A DNA stretch of 64,000 nt from Magicicada septendecula (lineage: Eukaryota; Arthropoda; Insecta; Hemiptera; Cicadidae). A model generated the notes under the pieces. It was not told where the DNA came from and did not search any database. It worked only from the letters and a program-made list of their open reading frames with translations. The stretch spans positions 558,001 to 622,000 of the forward strand of contig JAWRYS010001442.1 in NCBI GenBank assembly GCA_034769895.1. Reading direction: 5' to 3'. The position numbers and the translations under genes are program-made. Positions 1 through 10,653 of the stretch are shown in pieces; position 1 is the first letter of the stretch; each line of letters opens with the position of its first letter.

Positions 1-408
1 GCTTTTCTGAATTCTCGTCAAATTTTTTTTTTAATTCTTCCTTCTGTTTCTTGGAATCTTCTTTAATACTGTCTATTTTATTTTCCAACTTTTCTGAATT
101 TTCTTTATTATCCTCTTTAATTTGTCCTTTTTAGTTTGTTTTAAACTCTCATTAGTTTGTTTATTATCCTCCTTCACGCTACTCATTAATTCCATTAATT
201 TTTCCCAATTTAATTCTCCTCTGGCTTCCTCTTTATCTGGTTGGTCCCCTTGGGCATCCTCTTCAACTATTTCCTTCTCTGTGATAATTGCTTCAGTTTT
301 TTTCCCTCCTATCTTCTTCTGTTTCTTGTTCCTTCTCCATTCTTTTCGTAACACCTCTCGTATGCATTCCTGTGCCTCTAATGGTTGCCTGCTCAAGTTA
401 AGTAACAA
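1..408 (-). pseudogene. 5' part of a Ty3/gypsy-type gag, frameshifted and cut by window edge
   Basis: The reading frame starts with ATG at 408, about 27 bases downstream of the primer binding site, which is where gag begins in an LTR retrotransposon. The first 90 or so residues are highly charged (runs of K, E, D, Q), as in the coiled-coil N-terminus of many insect gypsy gag proteins. The open frame ends at 73, but from about position 130 the same heptad-like K/E/Q pattern continues in a neighbouring frame to the window edge, so a single indel near 128-135 has broken the gene. No capsid or zinc-knuckle region is inside the window. Assignment rests on position after LTR and primer site plus composition, not on a family-specific motif. 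Confidence 0.6.
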
Positions 409-434
409 ATAATATGATTTTTTACTTAACTAAA

Positions 435-452
435 GCCCCACGTTGGGCGCCA
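435..452 (-). other. Primer binding site, lysine tRNA (CUU)
   Basis: On the plus strand these 18 bases equal the 3' end of an insect tRNA-Lys including the CCA tail; on the minus strand they read TGGCGCCCAACGTGGGGC. Three bases (453-455) separate the site from the LTR. It fixes the element's orientation as minus and marks 456 as the inner LTR edge. Confidence 0.88.
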
Positions 453-455
453 ATT

Positions 456-2657
456 TGTTATAAGACTAGATTCCTCTCCTTAAAACCCCACTGTTGTAAA
501 CCAATTTGTAAAGAAATATTTGTTAATTATGTGAGGACGTATATTATATTATATGCTGCACGCTGGAAACGTCAAATTGTAAAGAAATCTTGTGTATGGG
601 TGTAATTAGTTATAGGAGACTCCTATGTATCAAACGCCAAGTAATACGTTGCAGGTGGCAATTCGTAACAATTAAAATATTTTTACCTGGTTTAATTAAT
701 ATGTTATTAATTAATATATCTTTCGGTTGTGACCGATGAAACCCTCAGAAAATTAATTATTAAGCAAACAAAATTATAATTATGTCCCTTGCATTTATAA
801 TCATACTACTCTATAGATTTAACTTAGTTTTCAGTGGTTGTGTAATATTAGCGATATGTATGGAGTATTAACTGAATGTAAGAGGTATTTGTGTCAACCC
901 TAGTCACTCGATGTTCGAAAATCCCATTCAAATTTTGTATTAAACACCAGTTAGTTCAGCAATCTTCCGCCCCACCAGCTGCAAACGTCGAGCGCTGTTA
1001 CTTGTAATAAGCATACTTATAGGTTAGTTATTCGTTGAGTTTGAATCAATCTTTTTGTAAATTATTCCAACCACCACATATAGTATTTATTCTGCAATAA
1101 CTTCAAACGTTATCTTATACAATAAAGATACTTTATTTATTTTCTCTATCAATTCACAATCCACGTTATCTCATCAAAATAATAATACGCTCAAGTCGAC
1201 CATACAGAAATAGATCGATTATCAATTACTCAAATTCTATAAACATATACACATGAAAATAATAATAAATAATTATTTATCCCAGGGTTCGTAAAGTTCT
1301 TGGAACCATTAGTAAGGCCAGGTAAAATACATAATTAAGGTTGCTCAATTTACAAAAATAAAATTATTTATGCTAAAAACAGTGAAATTAAAATAAGTTG
1401 TTTTTTTACCAATCCGACGAAAACTTCGACTGGCGGTGGACGTTTGTAAACAGTGGCCAAAAATCAGCTTATCTCGTCTTCATCCAGTGAAACTGCTCTG
1501 GTTTTCAATAAAATTGATGGTGGCGTATACTGGTAAACCCTCAGCAAATCTTCGGGCTTCTATTCTTCTTTTATGATCTTCACAATTCTCGGTCCCGGTA
1601 AAATGGAATTAGGATCCCAGCTTCTTCTGCTGCCAATGAAGGTTATTTCTGCCAAACTGAGTCTTCTGGTATTTTCAATAATTCCGTTAGTTCAGGCTTT
1701 AATTCTTTTTACTGATCTTCGGTTTATAGCATGAATTGGTTTAATACCGAATCCAGCGGAATTATTTGGTGAATGAGGTGAGAGGCTTTCAATTCTTTTT
1801 AACTGTATTCATTTACAATTTGGAAGGTTATTTAAATTTTATTACTCATTAGCATTAAATTATCATTGTTTTTCCAAAAGGGTTTTTCAATTTTGAGTCA
1901 TAATTCTTCTAGATTTATTCATATATTTTTTATTTTATATCGGTCCCTCTCAACCTAATAGCTTGTAACAATCAGAGCGAATTAATTCAAATCAACAACT
2001 TCCGTGCATTTCAGTTGCCTTAACAACCACGTTTTCTATATATCCTTGAGCCGGCATAACAGAATATTACTACTCTTTTCCAATAAAATACTCCATGCTT
2101 GGATTAATATTAAATCACCTAAAATTCTCCCCTAACCTTCCTTCTTAAACAGTAAATTTTTTTACCAGATTTTCGTTGGACTGGGTTTCTTAAAAAGGTA
2201 TTAATTTCCTTTCACTAATATGGAATTTAGGCCTATAGATTTTCTTACAACCGTTATAACATTATTTGGTTCTTTAACTTAATTTTCTTTTACCTGACCT
2301 ACTGTACAATTAATTATTGGTTAAATGGTTAATTATATTAATTTTAATATACTGGTGGTTATTTTTTTTTACATTAATTAACTGGTTCTGGAACCCTTCA
2401 TTAATTTATAATATAATGGTCAGAACTAACATTATAATGTAGACCTTAACATGCTACGGTACAAAAACAAACATTTTATTACATTCAATCAGTCATTGGT
2501 CTGGTTCTTTTATTTTTAACATTAGTCATTGCCTCTTTTGACTTGAGGTACTTCTCAAACACATTAACTATTGAACAACCTTAATTCAGGGTATGGTCCT
2601 TGACCATATTTCATTCAATTTTTATGTAACGTTGGGGGACCTCAACTATGTTACGTT

Positions 2658-2706
<49 letters not shown>

Positions 2707-3160
2707 CACTTTGGGATTTGTGTAATTACTGGGAGGGTCGAGACTGTGCGCAATTTCACATTCTTATTATTATTTATGCGCCACTAATACTCAAACTCAA
2801 CTATTTGGCGATGCATATGTTAATGACTTATAATAGCGATTGAGGGGTTTTGGAAGTGAGCTGTTTTGAGTGAAATACTTGCAATTTTTGTGCTTTTCCA
2901 AGGGTGCATATATTGTATAAGAGCCGAATACAATAAATACTGTTATTGTTATCTTAAGATCACAGTTTCTTTTGCAAGTCCCATCATACTGGACCCAGCA
3001 CAATTTTGGCTTCTCTAGGCTCTTGCCTAGTTCTAAATAACTTGTGGCCTCTCTTTAAAAAAAATAAATAAATAAATAAATATAAAAAAGAAAAAGGAAT
3101 TAAAAAAAAAGTAGTTGGTTTTCTATAGATAAAAAGCTTAAAAAGGAAAGAGGGGTTACA
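456..3160 (-). repeat. 5' LTR (2.7 kb) of a minus-strand retrotransposon, giant-LTR family copy 1
   Basis: The block runs from TGTTATAAG at 456 to GGGGTTACA at 3160, giving TG...CA termini. Its left edge abuts a lysine-tRNA primer site. Read on the minus strand, its first 400 bases (TGTAACCCCTCTTTCC onwards) match the starts of the solo LTRs at 16409 and 43839 closely, including a conserved hairpin at 3015-3030 and the phrase GTGCTGGGTCCAGTATGATG. The 3' half is much more divergent from those copies although the overall length is nearly the same. The partner LTR lies outside the window, so target duplications cannot be tested; the outer flank begins CACT. Short frames inside (for example 2593-2787, 2797-3003) are chance. 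Confidence 0.82.
2661..2700. repeat. (AT)n microsatellite, about 20 units
   Basis: Uninterrupted AT dinucleotide run inside the 2.7 kb LTR. The copy at 43839-46484 has a similar run at roughly the corresponding place (44195-44231), so a short AT tract is probably ancestral to this LTR and expanded separately in each copy. Confidence 0.95.
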
Positions 3161-3650
3161 CACTGATCAAGGATTTACTAACACAACGAAATTCTAGACA
3201 CTGCAAGATTTACTGCTCTCTCAGCAGTACAAAGGGTTGTTAAATGACGCGAGCTGCTGGATTGTCTGTTTATCTGTTTTTACTTCCCTACCGTACTTTG
3301 TCTTTTCGATCACGTCCTATTTTTCCTCATCCTGATACAAGTACACTAATTAGGAATGCAGTACGTGATATACATAGTAAAGGACCTGCATTGGTTAATG
3401 CCTAACAATTACTTTTATTTTGTTATTTAATTGTAAAAGATATTATCCTGTCTGTAAAAAGAAAAGAAGTACGGAAACTGGTAACCCCGAGCGTGCTGTT
3501 TACTGTGTATTTCAAATAAGATATATTACATATAAGTTTAAAACACAGGCAGTTTCTAGTATTATACAAAATTACAAAAATTTTTGTAAGACAACAAGTT
3601 GCTTTAATTATAGTACTGTAAATACATAGTACATTTATAGTAAATACCAC
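3161..3650. other. Short spacer between two LTR elements
   Basis: AT-rich DNA between the 2.7 kb LTR and the non-autonomous element. Overlapping frames of 69 and 75 codons lie on opposite strands here but have no recognisable motif. The last four bases, CCAC, are the left target duplication of the next element. Confidence 0.6.
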
Positions 3651-5137
3651 TGTAATACACTTCTTGCTAGGCCTTTGTAAAGAGTTAAAATTATTGTTTT
3701 GAAAATTAATGTTGGCCTATGAGCATGTGAAAAATAAACTCACAAACTATCTTTTTCAAATATGCTAGATATTAATTTCTATAATAGTTTATGGTAATTA
3801 TTCTAGTGTACCGACTCTTGATTTACCTCAGGGCGCCAGTAATAATAAACACAAATTAAAGTATGATAATCACTTTAATTACAAATTGTATTTATATATT
3901 ACAAAATTAAAATCTTATTATATGAATTGAATTTACTTATTGACAAATTTAAATACGACTCTACTAGCAGTGAGTTCTTTTAAGACAGATTGAATCACTA
4001 TGTTGCATAACAACATATGTTTATTTATCAAAATATATAATTTAAATGTTCAGTATTCTTTACTTGCATAAATCCTTCCAAGTGCGTGGTCCTGAAGTTA
4101 TTGACGATCGGTAGTTCGTCAGCAGCCGTCGTCGTGTTGATTATGGTTAAACTTGCACAAACCACCTTATCACAAATGCACTATACTAACATGTGGATTA
4201 TAAGTCTATGTTGTATAATTACACTGGACACAAAGATGACAAAAATAACTTAAGTGCATTTAACTCACTTCACGTCGCGTTTGGCTCAACTAATTTATAC
4301 CTTCACAACTTTCTCTCGAACTACAACGCCTCCTTCCGCGAATTACCACCACGTACAGACTTAACAGAACTTCGTATGTATTTATTATTTATTATTATTG
4401 ATTATAACTTCGATTATACACTCTTTGGATTGTTATGATTTCTGAAACTTTCTTTATAACTTTAATATTAATAATTATAGTGTTCCCGTACTTTGTTATT
4501 TCTGAGAAGTTTACTGATTCTTTCCTTTAATTATTAAAATATTTATATTATTTGACGCAAAACAACGTACACGAGTCTCTCCGTATAATTCTGACGATAT
4601 CAAGAAGACTGCCCAAAGAAGACTGACTTTACTTCCTCCAAGTTCACAATATATACATGCTTCAAGTTTCCCTTACTTACGAACTACGACAAAATGCTCT
4701 GATAGGTATAAACTACCGCTAAATACGAATTCAACCAATCCGCTTAACTACAACTTCCCGCGTAGCGTATTACGCTTTTTCCTATACGCCTAACGATTCT
4801 TCGCGCACACGTGTGTACAGAAAGAAGCGTCTCATTCTCTCTCACTTGCACAACGACATCGCTTTCCCACGCCAGTTATTGTTATATGCGCTTAGGTTTT
4901 ACAACATTTGAAAAACACCCTTACTATCTGAACATAATACAGTTTATGGCAGTAGTGTCCAAATCGTGCCTCAACATACCGTACGTGCATTATTAAGCTT
5001 TTAGCAAGTAATTCTGTTTTCACATTATTCCCACCTAGCTTTCTCACGCCTCTCTGGTTTCTCACGCACACCCTTATTTTTTTATTTTAGCATAGCTTAT
5101 TTCTTAAAATTATAACTAGGTCAAATTTTTCGTTACA
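3651..5137 (-). repeat. 3' LTR of the non-autonomous element
   Basis: This is the left copy of the 1.49 kb repeat, the 3' LTR because the polypurine tract is next to its inner edge. Frames of 81 and 61 codons (4193-4438, 4811-4996) recur identically in the other LTR simply because the DNA is duplicated; they show no coding signature. Confidence 0.92.
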
Positions 5138-5151
5138 TAAGTCCCCCCATT
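5138..5151 (-). other. Polypurine tract next to 3' LTR
   Basis: The minus strand reads AATGGGGGGACTTA directly before the LTR start TGTAACG. A purine run at this place primes plus-strand DNA synthesis in LTR elements and confirms the minus orientation. Confidence 0.7.
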
Positions 5152-5450
5152 AAACTAACGTTCAATTTTTCAAAATTGTAAACTAGTTTAATTGATGCGT
5201 CCCTAAAATTATTATAATCATAAGTACTTTGTTCAATATTCTATTAACTTGACATAATTAATACATTCATCATAATTAAAATTAACAACATATTCAATTT
5301 ACGTAATTGCCTTAAATTTCTTAGTCTACTTGGGTGAGTATTTTATTACAACACTACTCCTAATACATTCATTGTTGCATACTAGACCTTAAAGGTTGGT
5401 CTGCTTTTATGACTTGTTTACAAACAAATTATCCGTCTCTCTCTACCTGC

Positions 5451-5684
5451 TTTGTCAACAACTCTTTAAAATGTGGGTGGTCTACTTTCTCTTTCAACAA
5501 CATCTGTTACACACAACAATTTCCCTTTTTACACATCTGGTGACCATTCTTATTTACTTAGTTTACTTGATTTGTCAATAACTCTTTAAAATGTGGGTGG
5601 TCAACTTTCTCTTTCTATAACATCTGTTACAAACAACAATTTTCCTTTTTACACATCTGGTGACGATTCTTATTTGCTTAGTTT
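5451..5684. repeat. Tandem duplication, two 120-base units
   Basis: The segment starting TTTGTCAACAACTCTTTAAA at 5451 returns at 5571 with about ten substitutions and no length change. It lies in the 3' untranslated part of the non-autonomous element, between the last coding remnant and the polypurine tract. The divergence between units exceeds that between the element's LTRs, so the duplication predates this insertion and is a family trait. Confidence 0.85.
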
Positions 5685-5811
5685 CTAAACATTCGTAATC
5701 TTATGTATCTAACTTTTAAAATATGTTATTACATTGACTTTCCTTACATTTATTTTTGTCTACCTATTACTATTACATTAATATACGGATGTGTGCTGTT
5801 ACATTATGTTT

Positions 5812-6698
5812 TCAATTTTTGTGTGGTGTTTCTGTGTGTGTGTGTAAGTTTTGGGTTTCTTTCTCCATTGCTTCAAAATCTTCTCGTTTTTTCTCTCTAC
5901 TGCTGCTACGCTCTTTACCTTGTCGTCCTTGCCTCCTCACCTCTATCTCCTTTCTATATATTTCTGTTATTCGTTCTAATTCTAAACGTCCTTCTCTGTG
6001 TAATTCTCTTTCTTGTCTTTCTTTCTCTTTCTGTTTTTCTTCTTTACGAGACTTGAGTGCTTCTTTGTTTCGATGACTTCGAAACTCTAAGCGGCTTAAT
6101 AAAGAATTTTCTTCTTTCATAGTTACTTTATCCCGATTGTGTCTTCGATGTTCATCTCTGTGTAACTCTCTTTCTTGTCTCTCTTTCTCTTTCTGTTTGT
6201 CTTCTTTACGAGACTTGAGTGCTTCTTTGTTTCAATGACTTCGAAACTCTAAGCGGCTTAATAAAGAATTGTCTTCTTTCATAGTTAACTTATCCCTATT
6301 GTGTCTTTGTGTCTTCGATGTTCATCTCTGTGATGCTTTGAATGATGATGTCTTTTTCTGTGACTGGCTGATGCATGACGACTTCTTGATGAATGTTTTT
6401 CTCTGCGGCTGTGAGGTCTGGATTTACGTACATGTGTTTGGGATGGTTTAATCTCCCACGGATCTGCTGTATCTTCTTCTGACATACTGTTAAGACACTG
6501 GAAGTCTTCGGCACTCCGGCAACCATTAATAGCTGGCCAGTAAGGGGTTAATGGATCTTTTCCTAGTTCTATTACTTCGTCAACATCATGATTAGTAACA
6601 TGTAAAGGAGACGTTTCATCTTCACCTCTTCTATCCATATTTGAATTCCCCCCTTCATCAACATCCATCATTACAGGTGATTCTGATTCATCTGACAT
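5812..6698 (-). pseudogene. Continuation of the internal frame: His/Arg/Ser-rich then Lys/Glu-rich tracts, broken
   Basis: A 137-codon stretch (6698-6285) begins in the same frame as the upstream 236-codon frame, seven codons past its TAA. It carries an acidic start, then an Arg/Ser and His/Arg-rich tail (for example RKRHHHSKHHRDEHRRH). The frame is lost at about 6300-6312, where an 8-base tandem duplication (GTGTCTTT-like) interrupts it; beyond this the frame continues as a K/E/R-rich, probably helical segment to 5812, with one internal TGA near 6234. The K/E/R segment is present twice through a 162-base duplication. No zinc knuckle, capsid, protease or polymerase motif is visible. Function is unknown; charge-rich segments suggest nucleic-acid or protein binding, which is only inference. 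Confidence 0.6.
5991..6322 (-). repeat. In-frame 162-base tandem duplication (54 codons) in the internal frame
   Basis: The phrase TCTTTACGAGACTTGAGTGC occurs at 6041 and again at 6203, 162 bases apart, with flanking identity across the unit. Because 162 is divisible by three the duplication kept the reading frame. The right-hand unit later gained eight bases near 6300-6312, which shifted the frame. Confidence 0.88.
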
Positions 6699-6716
6699 TA
6701 CTACTATTTCTGTTTC

Positions 6717-7427
6717 TTACGACTCACGGTCGATATTTTCGCTCACCGTATCGTCTTCATCATCGGATTCTTCCTCACTCTCACCTTCTTCATCATTTTC
6801 ACCTTCTTCTTCTTCTACTGCGTCTTCTTCATCTTCAGAGCTCTCTTCATCCTCTTCATCTGACTCTTCTGCAGCTTCAACTTTCTTCTTTTTATTCTGC
6901 TGCAGTGTAACTGACGCATTTTTTCTTTTCTGGGCTACTTCTTTCTTGTTACTATTGATAGTTGAATCAACTCTTGAATATTCTTCTTCCTCACCCATCT
7001 CTCCGAAGTCATCGTCTTCGCTTTGGTTTCTTATTTCCATTTTCTGGATTACTTGTTCCATTCGTTTTATTATTCGTTGTGTGAAAAGTTGTTCTATTAT
7101 TTGTTCTAGTCTTCTGTAGATCTCAGCGTTTTTGTCTGTATCTAGTGGTGTCTGACTTCTCGGTCGTTCTTGGATTTCTGTTCCTATTGTTGGTGTAAAT
7201 TGTTGTGTTTCTGTGTTTTTATCATTCTGTCTGTTTAGTCCCCGCGTCCTTGACGCTTCATACCCCTCTGAAATGTTTGCGAGTGTGTCTGGACCGCCTA
7301 GTTGATTATTTATTTGGACTTCCATAGCGTTGTTTTGGGTACTTGTGTTTGTGCTCATATTGCTGTATAGGTTAGAAATGTTGTTTTGTATGTCCTTGTT
7401 TCTCCTACTCCTACTTCGCGTAATCAT
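6717..7427 (-). CDS. Acidic 236-residue protein of the non-autonomous LTR element (gag position)
   Basis: The ATG at 7427 is about 80 bases downstream of the primer site, the gag position. The protein opens with a basic MITRSRSRR segment, reminiscent of gypsy gag starts, followed by about 150 polar residues rich in N, Q, T and E. The last third is dominated by Asp/Glu runs with Ser (roughly residues 175-236). There is a short basic patch, NKKKK, near residue 178 that could act in nuclear import. No CCHC knuckle or capsid homology region is visible. The frame ends in TAA at 6717-6719, and an in-frame ATG follows 18 bases on at 6698, so the stop may be a mutation in what was once a longer frame. 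Function not recognised. Confidence 0.6.
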   Translation of the reverse strand: MITRSRSRRNKDIQNNISNLYSNMSTNTSTQNNAMEVQINNQLGGPDTLANISEGYEASRTRGLNRQNDKNTETQQFTPTIGTEIQERPRSQTPLDTDKNAEIYRRLEQIIEQLFTQRIIKRMEQVIQKMEIRNQSEDDDFGEMGEEEEYSRVDSTINSNKKEVAQKRKNASVTLQQNKKKKVEAAEESDEEDEESSEDEEDAVEEEEGENDEEGESEEESDDEDDTVSENIDRES

Positions 7428-7508
7428 AAAATTATAAACTATGTTTTATACTATTTCTTATTTCTACTTGTTCTTAATTTATAATTTATTTAATAGTGAC
7501 TCAATCGT

Positions 7509-7528
7509 GTCCCACGTTCCGGGCGACA
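7509..7528 (-). other. Primer-binding-site-like sequence, lysine-tRNA related
   Basis: The minus strand reads TGTCGCCCGGAACGTGGGAC three bases after the LTR. It resembles the lysine-tRNA primer site at 435-452 in spacing and sequence, but has TGT in place of TGG and two extra G residues. It may pair with a different lysine-type tRNA or be a decayed site. Confidence 0.6.
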
Positions 7529-7531
7529 GAA

Positions 7532-9016
7532 TGTAATACACTTCTTGCTAGGCCTTTGTAAAGAGTTAAAATTATTGTTTTGAAAATTAATATTGGCCTA
7601 TGAGCATGTGAAAAATAAGCTCACAAACTATCTTTTTCAAATATGCTAGATATTAATTTCTATAATAGTTTATGGTACTTATTCTAGTGTACCGACTCTT
7701 GATTTACCTCAGGGCGCCAGTAATAATAAACACAAATTAAAGTATGATAATCACTTTAATTACAAATTGTATTTATTTATTACAAAATTAAAATCTTATT
7801 ATATGAATTGAATTTACTTATTGACAAATTTAAATACGACTCTACTAGCAGTGAGTTCTTTTAAGACAGATTAAATCACTATGTTGCATAACAACATATG
7901 TTTATTTATCAAAATATATAATTTAAATGTTCAGTATTCTTTACTTGCATAAATCCTTCCAAGTGCGTGGTCCTGAAGTTATTGACGATCGGTAGTTCGT
8001 CAGCAGCCGTCGTCGTGTTGATTATGGTTAAACTTGCACAAACCACCTTATCACAAATGCACTATACTAACATGTGGATTATAAGTCTATGTTGTATAAT
8101 TACACTGGACACAAAGATGACAAAAATAACTTAAGTGCATTTAACTCACTTCACGTCGCGTTTGGCTCAACTAATTTATACCTTCACAACTTTCTCTCGA
8201 ACTACAACGCCTCCTTCCGCGAATTACCACCACGTACAGACTTAACAGAACTTCGTATGTATTTATTATTTATTATTATTGATTATAACTTCGATTATAC
8301 ACTCTTTGGATTGTTATGATTTCTGAAACTTTCTTTATAACTTTAATATTAATAATTATAGTGTTCCCGTACTTTGTTATTTCTGAGAAGTTTACTGATT
8401 CTTTCCTTTAATTATTAAAATATTTATATTATTTGACGCAAAACAACGTACACGAGTCTCTCCGTATAATTCTGACGATATCAAGAAGACTGCCCAAAGA
8501 AGACTGACTTTACTTCCTCCAAGTTCACAATATATACATGCTTCAAGTTTCCCTTACTTACGAACTACGACAAAATGCTCTGATAGGTATAAACTACCGC
8601 TAAATACGAATTCAACCAATCCGCTTAACTACAACTTCCCGCGTAGCGTATTACGCTTTTTCCTATACGCCTAACGATTCTTCGCGCACACGTGTGTACA
8701 GAAAGAAGCGTCTCATTCTCTCTCACTTGCACAACGACATCGCTTTCCCACGCCAGTTATTGTTATATGCGCTTAGGTTTTACAACATTTGAAAAACACC
8801 CTTACTATCTGAACATAATACAGTTTATGGCAGTAGTGTCCAAATCGTGCCTCAACATACCGTACGTGCATTATTAAGCTTTTAGCAAGTAATTCTGTTT
8901 TCACATTATTCCCACCTAGCTTTCTCACGCCTCTCTGCTTTCTCACGCACACCCTTATTTTTATTTTAGCATAGCTTATTTCTTAAAATTATAACTAGGT
9001 CAAATTTTCCGTTACA
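7532..9016 (-). repeat. 5' LTR of the non-autonomous element
   Basis: Right copy of the repeat, 1,485 bases, next to the primer site, so it is the promoter-bearing LTR. Differences from 3651-5137 seen by eye are single substitutions near 7588, 7619, 7678, 7777, 7872, 8938 and 9010 and a 2-base deletion in a T run near 8960. Confidence 0.92.
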
Positions 9017-9020
9017 CCAC

Positions 9021-10470
9021 TTACATCACTGTTAAAGAAATGCAGTAGAAGAAAGTCTGTGCAAAGAAAATAACGTAATTTTAAAGCTTAATTGCTTCTT
9101 CTTCTGTTTGTCGTTTTTTTCTCCTCCTCACAATCGTCCTCCTTTACCTATTTCTACTCCTCCTCCTTCTTCTCAGGTTTCTATCCTTTACAGCTAAAAG
9201 TTTGATCTGCTAAGATTTTTATTGATTTTTCCAGACCTTTTATAATTTGTATAAACGAAATTAATGTGAGTAAGCAAACGACTCACAATATTAAATGAAG
9301 TACAGGAAAGGCAATTTCTGTGGTACGGGATTCGTTAAGACAGTAGATAGAAATGGTGTTCAACGATGGTCGTAGCAGTGCAATACATTCTTTCTAAAGG
9401 AAGGTGACAGGAAATGGTGAATGATCTATAACGGACACAGTCAGTGTTACATAATTGGCACAAGTGGTGACCAGAAATGGAAAGAGGACACTGTTATTAT
9501 GAAATCGTAAAAGTATTAATCATTTTCCTTTACCTCTATAGTATCAAAGTTATTTGGAATATTAAGTTTGTTATTAGACGAAATAGTGCTTACCGTATTA
9601 TTCTATTTGTGTAAGAATATTGTTCAATTTAGAGAGACGGAGTAGGTTCAAATGAAGTCGGTAGTTATTGTTCTGTTTGTGGTTTCAATTTAATTCTACC
9701 TCACCAAAGATCGCATGACATGTAACAGATTTTTTAAGACATTGTCTTATATGAAGGAACAAATGTATCAATTTTGTTTTTCTTGAAGTCAACTAGACTG
9801 ATATGATTTCCATATATTCTACGCATACAGAAGATTTTTTCCTTCTAATTTATAATTTATTTAATTTTATATTTCTTTCAGTCTTAAACGACAATAAGTC
9901 GATTTTGTTTGGTTACGAACTGGAAGTGTAGGTGTCTTTAATGCGAAATTTAAACGTGACATTTCTAGTTGCGCATGTTTTCAAAAGTTTCTCATACCGA
10001 GCTGTTTCTTCGATTCATACCCATGTTCTAGGCTCTAGGAACTAGGCGTTTTGTGAGTGAGTTAGTTGCAGAAAGTGATGACAGTGCGGTATTCAAACTT
10101 GTTGGATATGTTACAGTTCATGGAAGTCGCACAGTAAGCTGTAAACCGCGTACGTAAAAGCACAAAACAATTCATTAAATTCTGAGTAACAGATTTCAAG
10201 TTTTTTGATTTTAAGAACTACCCAAACGAGTTACGAATTACCAGGTGATTATTAGTACAGGACGACGCTTGTTTGCTATTAGGGTGAAGAAGTTTGTACC
10301 AGAGCATGGCATGTACCAACTGTAACATGCAGTGTCAGTATTTTATTACTTTCATGTTCCATAAGGAAATAGAAGTACTGTCATGGCGAAAAAATTGGTG
10401 TTCGAGATAACGGCTGATCCTGATTGTACTACCCTCAAAACATGAAGAAAAGTAATTTTTCGAAAATGTC

Positions 10471-10472
<2 letters not shown>
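9021..10472. other. Unassigned AT-rich DNA
   Basis: About 1.45 kb with stops in all frames at short intervals and no motif, terminal repeat or RNA fold that I recognise. The first bases (after CCAC) are the original right flank of the LTR element and continue the sequence left of 3647. Confidence 0.6.
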
Positions 10473-10506
<34 letters not shown>

Positions 10507-10519
10507 TGTGTGTCTGTGT
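10473..10519. repeat. (TG)n microsatellite
   Basis: TG run with two TCTG interruptions near the right end. It produces a spurious frame of Thr-His repeats on the minus strand. Confidence 0.95.
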
Positions 10520-10653
10520 AGAATTTTTTTTATGGCAAATGATAACAGCCGCATATTCAAATAGAATCAAATAAGTTTTTGCATACAGTTCTAAATTGTA
10601 GAATTCTTAAGGTCTGTTGTTTTTTGGTGAAGATCGGTTAAGAGAAAGGGGTA

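Larger units (their letters stand above)
3651..9016 (-). mobile_element. Complete non-autonomous LTR retrotransposon with CCAC target duplication
   Basis: Two direct repeats of about 1,486 bases (3651-5137 and 7532-9016) bracket a 2,394-base interior. Both repeats start TGTAATACAC and end GTTACA. The same four bases CCAC precede the left repeat (3647-3650) and follow the right one (9017-9020), as expected for gypsy-type integration. A primer-site-like sequence abuts the right LTR and a G-run polypurine tract abuts the left LTR, so the element is transcribed on the minus strand. The interior has no protease, reverse transcriptase, RNase H or integrase; it holds one long broken frame of low-complexity sequence plus tandem duplications. 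It therefore must be mobilised by enzymes of another element. The two LTRs differ at only about seven bases and one 2-base length change by eye, pointing to recent insertion. Confidence 0.92.

Noticed and set aside
5440-6330. Tandem repeats as a CRISPR-like or satellite array
   Set aside because: Only two units each of 120 and 162 bases without spacers, inside a retrotransposon of an animal genome.
4193-8877. Identical small frames repeated at 4193-4438/8074-8319 and 4811-4996/8692-8877, which could suggest a duplicated gene
   Set aside because: They lie at equivalent places in the two LTRs of one young retrotransposon; identity is due to recent copying of the whole LTR, and composition shows no coding signature.
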